DNA of 64,000 nucleotides from Psychrobacillus sp. INOP01 (GTDB taxonomy: Bacteria; Bacillota; Bacilli; Bacillales_A; Planococcaceae): contig NZ_CP073315.1 of NCBI RefSeq assembly GCF_018140925.1, forward strand, positions 4,216,001 through 4,280,000, written 5' to 3'. The notes under the pieces were generated by a model that saw only the letters and a list, made by a program, of their open reading frames with translations, ran no database searches and was not told where the DNA came from. Both the position numbers and the translations under genes were made by a program. This document shows, piece after piece, positions 43,273 to 51,696 of this stretch (position 1 is the first letter of the stretch; each line of letters begins with the position of its first letter).

Positions 43273-44112
43273 TTAAAAGTACTTCTGATAATACTCTTTT
43301 CTTAATCTTCCGCTCAACTGAGCATAGATCTTGGTGGTTTCACTCTTCTCATGCCCCATAAGACTTTGTATGACTTCAATAGGAGCTCCATTATTCATCA
43401 AATGGGTTGCGTAGCTATGTCTAAGTTGGTGTGGATGAATCTCTTTATTAATTTCCGCACGATTGGAGATCCGCTTGATGATGTATCGCATTTGGGCGAC
43501 ACTCATTTTGTGTGGCTGTCTTGCTGTTACAAAGATGGCTGAATTATGGTCAGTACGACTTTCCATATAGCGTTTAAGCCATATGTCACAACGTGTATTA
43601 AAATAAACTTCTCTTTCCTTATCGCCTTTTCCTCTAATGATTGCGGATTGATTGGACCAATTAATATGGTTCTTTTCTAACGCAACTATTTCTCCAATTC
43701 GACAACCGGTAGAAAACATGAATTCAAAAATTGCTTTTTCCATTGGGGAATGACAGGATTCACGAAGGTGTTCAATCTCCCGTTCGGTTAAATACTTGGG
43801 TATCCGCTTACCCACTTTAGGTCCTTTAATTTTGGAAGTTGGATTCTTACTCAGGTAGCCTTCTTCATGGGACCAACGAAAAAATGACTTCATAAATCGG
43901 ATACGATGTGCAAGACTAGCTGGTTTTAAATGCTTGCCGGATATAGCAAGATATTCCTTTAGTCGATTTGTATCCAGCAAACTCATTTCTACATCCTTAA
44001 AATAACCAATTAGTAGCAAGGACTGTACCTGGTAGGCCTTTAACGTTTGTGGTGAAAAACCCTCTATTCGCTTATCCGCTTCAAACGAAGACCATGCTTT
44101 TGACAGTAACAA
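43273..44112 (-). CDS. Tyrosine recombinase, intact (array recombinase, copy 3)
   Basis: 279 residues. SAM-like DNA-binding N-domain 1-105 (GFSPQTLKAYQ, LAHRIRFMKSFFRWSHEEGY, NPTSKIKGPK), catalytic domain 107-279 with R138 (STGCRIGE), lysine near 162-165 (GKGDKER), H228/R231 (HPHQLRHSYATHL), H254 (LMGHEK) and nucleophile Y263 (TTKIYAQL). All catalytic residues are present. The 90-residue R-to-H spacing is that of XerC/D, without IntI's inserted helix. Two extra bases beside the usual ATG shift the start to TTG 44112. It is the best candidate to act on the array sites. Confidence 0.92.
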   Translation of the reverse strand: MLLSKAWSSFEADKRIEGFSPQTLKAYQVQSLLLIGYFKDVEMSLLDTNRLKEYLAISGKHLKPASLAHRIRFMKSFFRWSHEEGYLSKNPTSKIKGPKVGKRIPKYLTEREIEHLRESCHSPMEKAIFEFMFSTGCRIGEIVALEKNHINWSNQSAIIRGKGDKEREVYFNTRCDIWLKRYMESRTDHNSAIFVTARQPHKMSVAQMRYIIKRISNRAEINKEIHPHQLRHSYATHLMNNGAPIEVIQSLMGHEKSETTKIYAQLSGRLRKEYYQKYF

Positions 44113-44186
44113 TTCCCCATTCCCCCTAAAATAGTAATGTTAAAAGGATTATTGCCAATTTAATAGAATTATAGACATAGGGTGTA

Positions 44187-44217
44187 TTTTTACTAACGCG
44201 GCAGTTTAGTTGAAGAA
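44187..44217 (+). repeat. Array repeat 39, right half-site
   Basis: TTTACTAACGCGGCAGTTTAG then TTGAAGAAAAG, 75 bases upstream of the recombinase start. Read on the minus strand, TTAGTA of this site and TATAAT 17 bases later could be the recombinase promoter. Confidence 0.88.
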
Positions 44218-44302
44218 AAGAATTGGGATTTTTATGGTAAAATATAAATAATTAATAGATGATTTCAAGTATAAGGATTTTCAATTACAGGGGGGGAGAA
44301 TA

Positions 44303-44896
44303 ATGAAGCTAATAAAATTAGCATTTACAGGATTATTGGTAAGTGGAATATTAACAGGGTGTACGAAGGAAGAAACGAAGGTTGAACAAGCTAAAACAGA
44401 AGAAACGAAAGTTGAACCAGTAAAAACAGAAGCCGAAGTCAACGACCCGAAGACCTGGAAAGACGTTTCAACGCCAGAAGGCTTCAACAGTTATGGAATA
44501 GAACCAACGTTGGAAGCTTGGATTGCCTATCACGCTGAAGATATTGGCAAAACAACCGACGTGAAAGAATATTACCCGAGGGCAAGACGCCTCAGAAATG
44601 AGTTGAAATATTTTCGGATTCAAGGTGACGACCTTCAAAAAGACTTTGATAATTTGGAGGTGCTTCAAACTTTGATGGGTAATCTTGATTATTCTATTTC
44701 GGTAGCAGAAGAGCAAGGGATTGAAACGGTGGAAACCTATGACGAATTAAAAAAAGCTTTTAGGTATTTCACAGAACTAGTTCACGATATCGACATTGTA
44801 ATAAATCACGACGGAAAGGGCGAAACATTCGGGTTCACGCACCAATTAGACGGGAAAAAAGTTAAGGAAATAGAAACGTTCATCTATATAGATTAA
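44303..44896 (+). CDS. Putative lipoprotein (197 aa)
   Basis: Signal KLIKLAFTGLLVSGILTGC with lipobox LTGC, then a short duplicated charged linker (KEETKVEQAKTEETKVEPVK) and a helical, aromatic-rich domain (LEAWIAYHAEDIGKTTDVKE). GGGGGGAG precedes the ATG. The codon use looks somewhat GC-richer than its neighbours. Function unknown. Confidence 0.75.
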   Translation: MKLIKLAFTGLLVSGILTGCTKEETKVEQAKTEETKVEPVKTEAEVNDPKTWKDVSTPEGFNSYGIEPTLEAWIAYHAEDIGKTTDVKEYYPRARRLRNELKYFRIQGDDLQKDFDNLEVLQTLMGNLDYSISVAEEQGIETVETYDELKKAFRYFTELVHDIDIVINHDGKGETFGFTHQLDGKKVKEIETFIYID

Positions 44897-44948
44897 CTAT
44901 TTTTGATATCACTTCAAGATGGATTACAGCTTTTTTGTTGAATCTATA

Positions 44949-45010
44949 AAGCTAACGGGTACTTTACTCAAAAAGAGTAAAGCTTTTTTTCTTGTTAGAT
45001 AAAGCCATAT
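44949..45010 (+). repeat. Array repeat 40, class A, right half decayed
   Basis: AAAGCTAACGGGTACTTTAC, short CTTTACTC..GAGTAAAG hairpin with T-run, then CTTGTTAGATAAAGCCATAT as the worn RH. Confidence 0.75.
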
Positions 45011-45032
45011 TCATTTAAAAAGGGGAAATTAT

Positions 45033-45509
45033 ATGACAAAAAGAACAAAAAAAATGAGTATATTCTTTTTATCAATTCTTCTACTAATAGGGCTGTCTTT
45101 ATGGTTTTTTGAAAAGGATAAGCGGGAAACGAAGGATTTTGCAGATAAACTCTACTCTTATCCTTTACCTCCAGAAACAGAAGTTATTCAAAAAGGTTAT
45201 GATTATGGAAGCTCTTATGGTGGAACACCACTAGCTAATGGAAATTATATAACTGCGGTTGCCTACATGAAGTTGTCATCCAACCTCAGTGAGAAGGAAT
45301 TAATTGATTACTACAAAGCAATAAATGTTTCAGAGATTTACTTTGAAGGTGACGAAGAAATTAAAACATCCCGTACTGGTAGAACTTGGTATAAAGGGAT
45401 AACTCCAGTAAATCCAAGTCAAGAAAAGAATATTCAAAAACCAATAGAACTTATTGTCCAAACAAAAACGGTATTTTTATCTGCCTTTGCCGATTTTGCT
45501 AGACAATAA
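45033..45509 (+). CDS. Membrane-anchored hypothetical protein (158 aa)
   Basis: N-terminal anchor (MSIFFLSILLLIGLSLWFF, residues 8-26) followed by an extracellular domain with YGSSYGGTPLANGNYITAV and LSEKELIDYYKAI. No family recognised. AAAGGGGAA precedes the ATG. Confidence 0.7.
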   Translation: MTKRTKKMSIFFLSILLLIGLSLWFFEKDKRETKDFADKLYSYPLPPETEVIQKGYDYGSSYGGTPLANGNYITAVAYMKLSSNLSEKELIDYYKAINVSEIYFEGDEEIKTSRTGRTWYKGITPVNPSQEKNIQKPIELIVQTKTVFLSAFADFARQ

Positions 45510-45530
45510 AAAGAAACGCCAATTGCCTTT

Positions 45531-45564
45531 CTTATTCAACTAACGGGTGCTTTAGTTCAATAAG
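45531..45564 (+). repeat. Array repeat 41, minimal 34-bp site
   Basis: Only CTTATTCAACTAA, spacer CGGGTGC(T), and the inverted arm TTAGTTCAATAAG remain: one simple site with 13-bp arms and an 8-bp spacer, no terminator. This is probably the minimal recognition unit. Confidence 0.92.
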
Positions 45565-45602
45565 ACGTTATTTGTAATTTCACAAAGAAGGAGAAAATTA
45601 CA

Positions 45603-46037
45603 ATGAAAAAATTTATTATATTAACGTTAATAGCTATTATTTTGACAGGATGCAATGGATTTCCAAAAGGTACTATTATTCAACCAGAAGGCAAAGTTAT
45701 TGTGAACGGCGAAAAATATACTATGATGCCTAATGATTTTGAATGGAAAGAAGATAATGTTGAAATAAAAGATATTAGTTCTAGTGATATATATAAATTA
45801 GCCGATGATTTTAAAACTTTAGAAGTAGAAAAAAGCGATATATTAAAATTTGAAATTGAAAAGAATCCTTCTTCCATAACAATAACTAAACTTAATGAAG
45901 ATGGTACAATTGAAAATGTTGAAATGAAAGATTATGAAATAACAATGCCATTTAAAGAAGGGTACTATATTTATGAACTTAAAGTAATATGGGATAAAGG
46001 AAAAGAGACTTTTGTTTTTGATGTTGATGTAAAATGA
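45603..46037 (+). CDS. Putative lipoprotein (144 aa)
   Basis: KKFIILTLIAIILTGCNG is a lipoprotein signal with lipobox LTGC; the mature part is acidic and beta-rich. AGAAGGAG precedes the ATG. It is read in the same direction as the upstream gene with only the terminator-less repeat 41 between, so the two may be co-transcribed. Confidence 0.75.
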   Translation: MKKFIILTLIAIILTGCNGFPKGTIIQPEGKVIVNGEKYTMMPNDFEWKEDNVEIKDISSSDIYKLADDFKTLEVEKSDILKFEIEKNPSSITITKLNEDGTIENVEMKDYEITMPFKEGYYIYELKVIWDKGKETFVFDVDVK

Positions 46038-46039
46038 AA

Positions 46040-46076
46040 AGAGAGTGACCTTCAATTAAAAACTTTGGTCTCTCTT
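46040..46076 (+). terminator. Intrinsic terminator
   Basis: AGAGAGTGACC..GGTCTCTCT immediately before repeat 42. Confidence 0.6.
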
Positions 46077-46160
46077 ATTAAACTAACGGGTGCTTTACTT
46101 CAAGAAGGAGTAAAGCTTTTTTTTCTTATTGAACAAAAGCGGCAGGTTAGTTTAAGAAGG
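46075..46160 (+). repeat. Array repeat 42, full, class A
   Basis: CTTATTAAACTAACGGGTGC, class A hairpin with long T-run, RH GAACAAAAGCGGCAGGTTAG. From GCGGCAG it is the same as repeat 32 and its cassette. Confidence 0.92.
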
Positions 46161-46283
46161 AAATAATGAAAGTAATGAAGAATGGTACAAGTAAAGAGGT
46201 ATTTATATACTAAATAACGAAAAGTATTGATTCTTATACCACCATTTTGAATCTAACAATAACGTTAAAAAGAGAGGCGAATA

Positions 46284-46514
46284 ATGCTAAACAGATTAAG
46301 AATACCGTTATTAATATGTGCTGTAGTTTTTGGATTTTTAGATTTAATAACTCCGCTTGAGTTAATACCATTTATGATGTTGTCATTAGGTACTTCGATG
46401 TTTCTGTCAGGATTAGATGAATTTAAAAAAGACAAAAAAGCAAAATATGGTTATATATTCATAACTATTTCTATAATTCTAATTTTGGTTGCTGTAATTA
46501 AATTATTTACATAA
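46284..46514 (+). CDS. Small two-helix membrane protein (76 aa), duplicated cassette copy 2
   Basis: Same gene as at 37829, with one extra Leu codon (MLSLGTS against MLSGTS). The surrounding cassette is otherwise almost base-for-base identical over about 620 bases. Confidence 0.78.
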   Translation: MLNRLRIPLLICAVVFGFLDLITPLELIPFMMLSLGTSMFLSGLDEFKKDKKAKYGYIFITISIILILVAVIKLFT

Positions 46515-46689
46515 TGGTGTTGCATTGAACCAAGAAGGATTAATGACTTTTTAGCGTTTTTTCTGCTTGGAAAGGTTATAGGAGAAAGCTTGAAAAAGCA
46601 GAAGGTGAAGAAGAAATAAGACACGCATTTGTGCCTTTTCTCCTGATGATATAATTTTGTTTCTTAAAGCAATTGCAGTATTTATTTTT

Positions 46690-46775
46690 TAAGCTAACGA
46701 GTGCTTTAGCAAACAAGTGGCTGCCTGTAAGGGTGCTTTTTCTTATTGAACTAACGAAGCAGGTTAGTTCAATAA
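46690..46775 (+). repeat. Array repeat 43, full, class B
   Basis: TTAAGCTAACGAGTGCTTTA, same middle as repeat 33, RH GAACTAACGAAGCAGGTTAG then TTCAATAATG. It departs from repeat 33 right after CTAACG. Confidence 0.92.
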
Positions 46776-46920
46776 TGATTCTTTTTGCTCGTCTAATTCG
46801 TATGCAATATAAAAATCATACCTTTTTGTATTATATAACAATTATAGAATCATAATTTCGTTTCCTACTTTATAACAACTCCAATCGATAAACTATTAAT
46901 AAATTTATTCAAAGGGGTTT

Positions 46921-47271
46921 ATGCTGATGCTGACGATACCAGAATCAATACAGCCATCAATCATTTATGTTACATTCGCTTATCAAATTTGTTTATTCCT
47001 ATTTGTTTTTTTTAGAATTGTCGTTTTTATTTTCGCTCTAAAAAAGATTAAACGCCCACTAAGTATCGCTTACGATATTTCTCTTTTTGTCATAACAACA
47101 CTTTGGTTACTTTATCTAGAATTACAAGACTTTATTGATTTACAAGGCTTTATTAGCGACCCTTATGATTCCCCTATATTCTTATTTGCTGGTTCAGCCT
47201 ATTTCGTATCAATATTCGATTTTATATACAATTATTTTTCATATAAAAAAATAAAATCCACGAATTTGTAA
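46921..47271 (+). CDS. Membrane protein, three helices (116 aa)
   Basis: Segments near 15-42, 52-70 and 90-110. AAAGGGGTT precedes two possible ATGs (46921, 46927). No family recognised. Its last codons are part of the terminator stem. Confidence 0.65.
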   Translation: MLMLTIPESIQPSIIYVTFAYQICLFLFVFFRIVVFIFALKKIKRPLSIAYDISLFVITTLWLLYLELQDFIDLQGFISDPYDSPIFLFAGSAYFVSIFDFIYNYFSYKKIKSTNL

Positions 47272-47286
47272 ACTCGTGGATTTTTA
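47253..47286 (+). terminator. Intrinsic terminator overlapping the gene end
   Basis: AAATCCACGA..TCGTGGATTT followed by TTATTC. Confidence 0.8.
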
Positions 47287-47348
47287 TTCTTATCGCTTGT
47301 AAGGTACTTACCCAATAGCAGTCCACTGACAATCAGTGTAAATATTTG

Positions 47349-47438
47349 TACTTCAACTAACGGGTGCTTTAGTTAAACAAGGGCTGCCTATAAGGGTAGC
47401 TTTTTCTTATTGTACTAACGAGGCAGGATAGTAGAATT
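47349..47438 (+). repeat. Array repeat 44, full, class B
   Basis: TACTTCAACTAACGGGTGCT, GGCTGCC..GGTAGC hairpin with T-run, RH GTACTAACGAGGCAGGATAG then TAGAATTG. Nothing else is seen before the next gene at 47594. Confidence 0.88.
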
Positions 47439-47593
47439 GATTTTTTAAAATAATAATATTGGTTAAAGTTATATTTAGCATAGTTAGAAAAATTATTTAA
47501 GAATGTTTTTAAAGGTTAATTTTTATAGAACACAAGAAATATCAAAAATAAGAAATTAGTATCTCTTATAATTTTTATATAGGAGTGAGACAA

Positions 47594-48670
47594 ATGAATG
47601 AACAGATACAGCTCATGGTTGATTGGATTGAAGCTAATTTAAAAAATCAATTTTCATTAGATGAACTATCTAATTATATGGGATATTCCCCTTATTATTG
47701 TTCATTTAAATTTCACCAGATAACAGGTATAAGTATTAGACGGTATATTCTTCTTAGAAGATTGTATTTGTCTACGGAAGACCTGGCAAATAACAAGAAG
47801 ATTATTGATGTGGCTTTTGATTACGATTATTCTTCTCAAGAAGCATATAGCAGAGCTTTTAAAAGAATTTTTGGTATCAATCCAAGAGAATTCCAACTTA
47901 ACAAGTTGCCTGTCCAGTCAGTTGTTAAACTCTTTATTAATAAAAATGGGGAGTGGTATGAAATGAATATTTCAAGAAAAATTGAGGTTGAAAAGTTAAA
48001 AAGTGAAATGAGTGAGTTGTTTGACAAAGACGTGCTTCACATCTTGAATGGTCAAGTTATGTTTAAGGAGTTTAAAGATGACAGACTAATGGGGGCTTCA
48101 GATTATGCTCCATTCAATGAAGCAATGTGTGTGAACACGACTACAGATCGAGTATTTGATGAAGAATATATATACACACGTGCTTCTGGTCATCAAGAAT
48201 CAGTAGATGAATATATAGAAAAGGTTATAGATCCTTTAACCAATCTTTTTAACAAGGAGTATGAATGTATCGTTTTATGGTTTGGTGAAGACATGTTTTG
48301 TCAAATGAACCTACTTACCATACTTTCCTATCTTGAACAGTCAGGTTATCAGGGGAAAGTGTTCTTAAATAGTTTCAGAGAGGATGAATTTAAAGTTAAT
48401 CAAACCGAACTTAAATTAGGACATTATCATTCTGTATATAAAGAAGTATTGGTCAATCATATTAAGCCATCAAATGAACTACTTCCGGTTATGTATCAAG
48501 GAATAGTCATATATTTAGATATGCTAAAAGAAGATAATACAGTAGTGAAATATATTAAAAAAAATAAGAATTTATCAACTTCCGAATTAATCAAGAGATT
48601 ATTAGCTCTGTTCCCAACAGTAGGCTATGGAGATATGCAATATAGAGAGCTTATTAATAAAGCTAGATAA
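47594..48670 (+). CDS. AraC-family transcriptional regulator
   Basis: About 358 residues from ATG 47594 (TAGGAGTGAG ahead). The double helix-turn-helix is N-terminal (8-105): FSLDELSNYMGYSPYYCSFKF and IIDVAFDYDYSSQEAYSRAFKRIFGINPREFQ. A 240-residue C-terminal part, probably ligand-sensing, contains EYECIVLWFGEDMFCQMNLL and has no firm family. Single-gene cassette, so its target may be elsewhere. Confidence 0.85.
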   Translation: MNEQIQLMVDWIEANLKNQFSLDELSNYMGYSPYYCSFKFHQITGISIRRYILLRRLYLSTEDLANNKKIIDVAFDYDYSSQEAYSRAFKRIFGINPREFQLNKLPVQSVVKLFINKNGEWYEMNISRKIEVEKLKSEMSELFDKDVLHILNGQVMFKEFKDDRLMGASDYAPFNEAMCVNTTTDRVFDEEYIYTRASGHQESVDEYIEKVIDPLTNLFNKEYECIVLWFGEDMFCQMNLLTILSYLEQSGYQGKVFLNSFREDEFKVNQTELKLGHYHSVYKEVLVNHIKPSNELLPVMYQGIVIYLDMLKEDNTVVKYIKKNKNLSTSELIKRLLALFPTVGYGDMQYRELINKAR

Positions 48671-48725
48671 GGATTGGTGATTATTCCGTTAAAGGGAGAA
48701 ATTGTTGAATAAGCGTTACTTTTTT

Positions 48726-48800
48726 TCTTCAACTAACGGGTGCTTTAGTAAAATATCAGTGGGGTTGCTATAGGCAATTATTATTTCTTATTCAAACAAC
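48726..48800 (+). repeat. Array repeat 45, class B-like, right half decayed
   Basis: TTCTTCAACTAACGGGTGCT, GGGGTTGCTATAGGCAATTATT hairpin, then CTTATTCAAACAACAAAGCA. Confidence 0.8.
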
Positions 48801-48810
48801 AAAGCATTTT

Positions 48811-49206
48811 ATGGGGGTGATGGGCATTACAATATCTATTCACGATGGTGTGATAATGGGGTACTCAGTAAGTTTTCTAGAAAATGAATTAATTTTAGAT
48901 ATCGAAACAGTGACAGATGAAATTGTAACTGTTTCATTCGAGAATTACTTAGCACATGATTTCCATCATGTAATGGCGGGAAGTATTTTGTTTGATATTG
49001 ATGAAGCTGATTTGAATACATTTTTTGTAGAGAACAGAGAACAATTTGAGAACTTTAAATTATATGCTTGGTCGATCTGGTACGGTAACACGAATGAACT
49101 CGAACAAGAATTACAAAAAGATAACTATAAATGCTATGTTATTAGTGCATCACTAGGATTAACAGGTTATGTATTCGCTAAAACCCTTAAAATCAAAAGG
49201 AAATGA
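48811..49206 (+). CDS. Hypothetical soluble protein (about 130 aa)
   Basis: Acidic protein (DIETVTDEIVTVSFENYL, DIDEADLNTFFVENREQF, WYGNTNELEQELQKDNYKCY) with a basic end LKIKRK. The alternating strands and acidic character resemble small immunity proteins, but no family can be claimed. The start is 48811 or 48820. Confidence 0.6.
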   Translation: MGVMGITISIHDGVIMGYSVSFLENELILDIETVTDEIVTVSFENYLAHDFHHVMAGSILFDIDEADLNTFFVENREQFENFKLYAWSIWYGNTNELEQELQKDNYKCYVISASLGLTGYVFAKTLKIKRK

Positions 49207-49229
49207 CAGGTTTGGTGGGGATAACCAAA

Positions 49230-49328
49230 GTTTGTGAAGCATTCTACTTAAACTAACGGGTGCTTTACTTCAAGAAGGAGTAAGCCTTTATTCTTATTGA
49301 ACTATAGGAGCAGGATTGTTTAATAAGA
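49230..49328 (+). repeat. Array repeat 46, class C prefix fused to class A
   Basis: TTTGTGAAGCATTCTACTTA prefix, AAACTAACGGGTGCTTTACT, class A hairpin with one base missing, RH GAACTATAGGAGCAGGATTG then TTTAATAAG. Confidence 0.88.
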
Positions 49329-49384
49329 AGTGAAAAGTAGGGAATACTAATACCTGAAGTTTCAAATAGAATTGAGGTAGAAAA

Positions 49385-49867
49385 TTGGTATTTTTGATAC
49401 GTTTAGTAACTGTCCTAATCCTGCTAAATTGTTACCCAATGATAATTATGGCTAAAGAAATAAAGTATAATCACAATAGCAAAACTATATCCGAAATACA
49501 GAAAGAAGTTGGCTTTGCCGTTTTAACTCCAAAAAGGATTCCTGATGATTGGACATTAGATACCAAAACATCCCCTTGGATAATGCTACATTATATGGAC
49601 AGCAAGGACACAAAGTTGATGGTCGCTATTGATTTGAGAAAAGGATTTCGACTATCCGATGACGATTTTCCTTATCGTCAGCAAGTTGATATAAACGGAA
49701 ACAAAGGTTATTTTCAGGAGTGGGAAGAAAGTGGCGAAGTTGATAAAAATGGAGACACCATCACTGGTGGCTTACTTAATTGGGTTCAAGATGGTACTTC
49801 TGTAGAAATGAATAGTTCCAGATTATCGAAAGAACAAATGTTAGAAATTGCAAGGTCAATGAATTAA
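49385..49867 (+). CDS. Secreted hypothetical protein with DUF4367-like C-terminus
   Basis: 160 residues from TTG. N-terminal hydrophobic stretch (LIRLVTVLILLNCYPMIIMA) is a signal peptide or anchor. The body (VGFAVLTPKRIPDDWTLD, NGNKGYFQEWEES, LLNWVQDGTSVEMNSSRLSKEQMLEIARSM) has the style of DUF4367/RsgI-type extracytoplasmic domains. Function unknown. Confidence 0.7.
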   Translation: MVFLIRLVTVLILLNCYPMIIMAKEIKYNHNSKTISEIQKEVGFAVLTPKRIPDDWTLDTKTSPWIMLHYMDSKDTKLMVAIDLRKGFRLSDDDFPYRQQVDINGNKGYFQEWEESGEVDKNGDTITGGLLNWVQDGTSVEMNSSRLSKEQMLEIARSMN

Positions 49868-49869
49868 CG

Positions 49870-49953
49870 TTATTCAACTAACGAGGTGCTTTACTTCAAG
49901 AAGAGTAAAGCCTTTTTCCTTATCGAGCTTACGAAGCAGTTTTGTTTAACAAG
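49870..49953 (+). repeat. Array repeat 47, full, class A variant
   Basis: TTATTCAACTAACGAGGTGC, GCTTTACT..AGTAAAGC hairpin, RH GAGCTTACGAAGCAGTTTTG then TTTAACAAG. Confidence 0.88.
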
Positions 49954-49992
49954 AAATGTAATAGGATATTTTATTTTGCGGGGTGAATAGCA

Positions 49993-50874
49993 TTGAGAAA
50001 TGAAAATGAAATGATGGATTTAATATTAAGCTTTGCACAAAGAGATGAAAGAATCCGAGCAGTCTATATGAATGGTTCAAAAACTAATACAAAGGTTACA
50101 AAAGATATTTTTCAAGATTATGATATTGTGTATGTTGTAACAGAAACAGCATCTTTTATAGATGATAAGACATGGATTAACGATTTTGGAGATTTAATCA
50201 TGATACAAGAACCTGACAAAAATGATTTTGGCAGGGAAATTGATTTCGATGTTGATAGGTCTTATGGGTTTTTAATGCTTTTTACAGATGGAAATCGTAT
50301 AGACCTTCGTATTCAAACAAAAGAGATTATGCTTGAAGAGTATGGAATAGATAAGCTCACGCTTCCCTTAATGAACAAAGATGAACTCTTGCCAACAATC
50401 CCATATCCTACCGATATTGATTACCATATCAAAATGCCATCTAAAGATGAATATAATAGTTACACAAACAATTTTTGGTGGTGTTTACAAAACGTTGCTA
50501 AGGGAATTTGGCGTGATGAACTACCGTATGCAAAACTAATGTTTGAATATACAACGAGAGATTCTTTGGATAAAATGGTTTCTTGGTGGATTGGAATACA
50601 ACAAGATTTTCAGGTTTCAACAGGAAAGTTAGGAAAGTATTTTAAGAAATATCTTCCAGAATTATATTGGAATATGTACAAAAAAACTTATTCTAATTCT
50701 GATTATACAAATATGTGGGAATCGATATTTGTTACTTGTGAACTATTTAGAATCTTAGCTCAAGAAGTTGCTGAACATTTTAATTTTACTTATCCAATAG
50801 ATGATGATAGAAACATGACTATATATCTTAAACATATTAGAAATTTACCTTCTAATGCAAAGGAAATATATTAA
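49993..50874 (+). CDS. Aminoglycoside 6-adenylyltransferase (ANT(6)/AadK family)
   Basis: 293 residues, the family's usual size (about 285-300). Nucleotidyltransferase core: AVYMNGSKTNT (GS motif near 27) and DIVYVVTE plus the third acidic residue in GNRIDLRIQT. The C-terminal helical domain has FWWCLQNVAKGIWRDELPYAK. It adenylates the 6-OH of streptomycin. TTG start with CGGGGTG ahead. It is the clearest resistance-type gene in the array. Confidence 0.9.
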   Translation: MRNENEMMDLILSFAQRDERIRAVYMNGSKTNTKVTKDIFQDYDIVYVVTETASFIDDKTWINDFGDLIMIQEPDKNDFGREIDFDVDRSYGFLMLFTDGNRIDLRIQTKEIMLEEYGIDKLTLPLMNKDELLPTIPYPTDIDYHIKMPSKDEYNSYTNNFWWCLQNVAKGIWRDELPYAKLMFEYTTRDSLDKMVSWWIGIQQDFQVSTGKLGKYFKKYLPELYWNMYKKTYSNSDYTNMWESIFVTCELFRILAQEVAEHFNFTYPIDDDRNMTIYLKHIRNLPSNAKEIY

Positions 50875-50909
50875 GTTAATGGGTGTCCCCCTGAAAATTA
50901 GAAGGAGAG

Positions 50910-50994
50910 CTTATTAAACTAACGGGTGCTTTACTTCAAGAAGGAGTAAAGCCCTTTTTCTATTTGTTCCAAAGCAGCAGGTTAATCCAAGAAG
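50910..50994 (+). repeat. Array repeat 48, full, class A
   Basis: CTTATTAAACTAACGGGTGC, perfect class A hairpin, worn RH TTCCAAAGCAGCAGGTTAAT then CCAAGAAG. Confidence 0.88.
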
Positions 50995-51047
50995 CAAAAT
51001 GGAAATACTATGGCATAAGATAGATAGAAGAAGTGAGGGGATTTGTT

Positions 51048-51416
51048 GTGAGATTTTTGGTGTTTTTTATTGTTCTTATAATTTTGGGGTTCTTATTAGA
51101 AAAAATAATAAATAAATTACTTCGAGTTGAAAAGAAAAAGATTTCCGAAACTTCCGGTAAAAATATTGACCGATGGGGAAGAGGCATTATTTTAATTATC
51201 TTTTTATGAACACTACCGTTTGTTGTTGCAAAGGACACAACAAATATTATGAAGTGGTATTGGATCATCTATATAACTTTATTATTAGGTTTTCATTCTA
51301 TTCTGGAGTGGAAGTACCTAGAGAACTCTAAACAATATGTTACTACAATTATTTATATAATATTAAGTGTAATTATTATGTACAATATAGAGTGTTTTCT
51401 TCCATTATTGGGTTGA
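51048..51416 (+). pseudogene. DUF4181-like membrane protein with in-frame TGA
   Basis: GTG frame of 122 codons interrupted once by TGA (51207-51209) between IILIIFL and TLPFVVAKD. The rest gives four helices and the family-like SILEWKYLENSKQYVT. Nothing else is damaged, so the break is recent. A shorter relic of the same family is at 1705. Confidence 0.7.
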
Positions 51417-51603
51417 GGTAACATTCAGATTTTTCATTTGAATAAAACTTCTTAACTTTATAATCTTGCAAAGCCCACTTGTATCCAGTTGACTCATCGC
51501 TTTTTACTGTCATTGTAAAAATATGAAGAGGATTATGTGAACTATCTAAGGTTTGTCCTTCTAACTTAGCTTCAAATGCCCAGAACCAGGATGATTCAAT
51601 TTT
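51417..51603 (-). pseudogene. Unidentified gene fragment
   Basis: Minus-strand frame reads IESSWFWAFEAKLEGQTLDS, NPLHIFTMTVKSDESTGYKW then ALQDYKVKKFYSNEKSE, and ends against the DUF4181-like gene. No start. The sequence from 51604 to 51690 gives no continuing frame. Confidence 0.4.
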
Positions 51604-51696
51604 TTTATATCAACTATTCTTTGGCACTTAAAACCTATTCCCTCGGTGGTAACAACTAAATGGACTTCGACAGGAAGAAAATTCATGATGTAAACA

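Noticed and set aside
43206-44217. Calling the recombinase IntI and the RH at 44187 an attI site
   Set aside because: The protein lacks the IntI-specific insertion, and 44187 is an ordinary RH like the others. No single distinctive insertion site next to the recombinase could be found.
28440-51209. In-frame TGA codons in three genes (15950, 28442, 51207), possibly TGA read as tryptophan
   Set aside because: Many intact genes in the window end in TGA, other broken genes have TAA instead (27800), and two of the three have additional damage. Ordinary decay explains them better than recoding.
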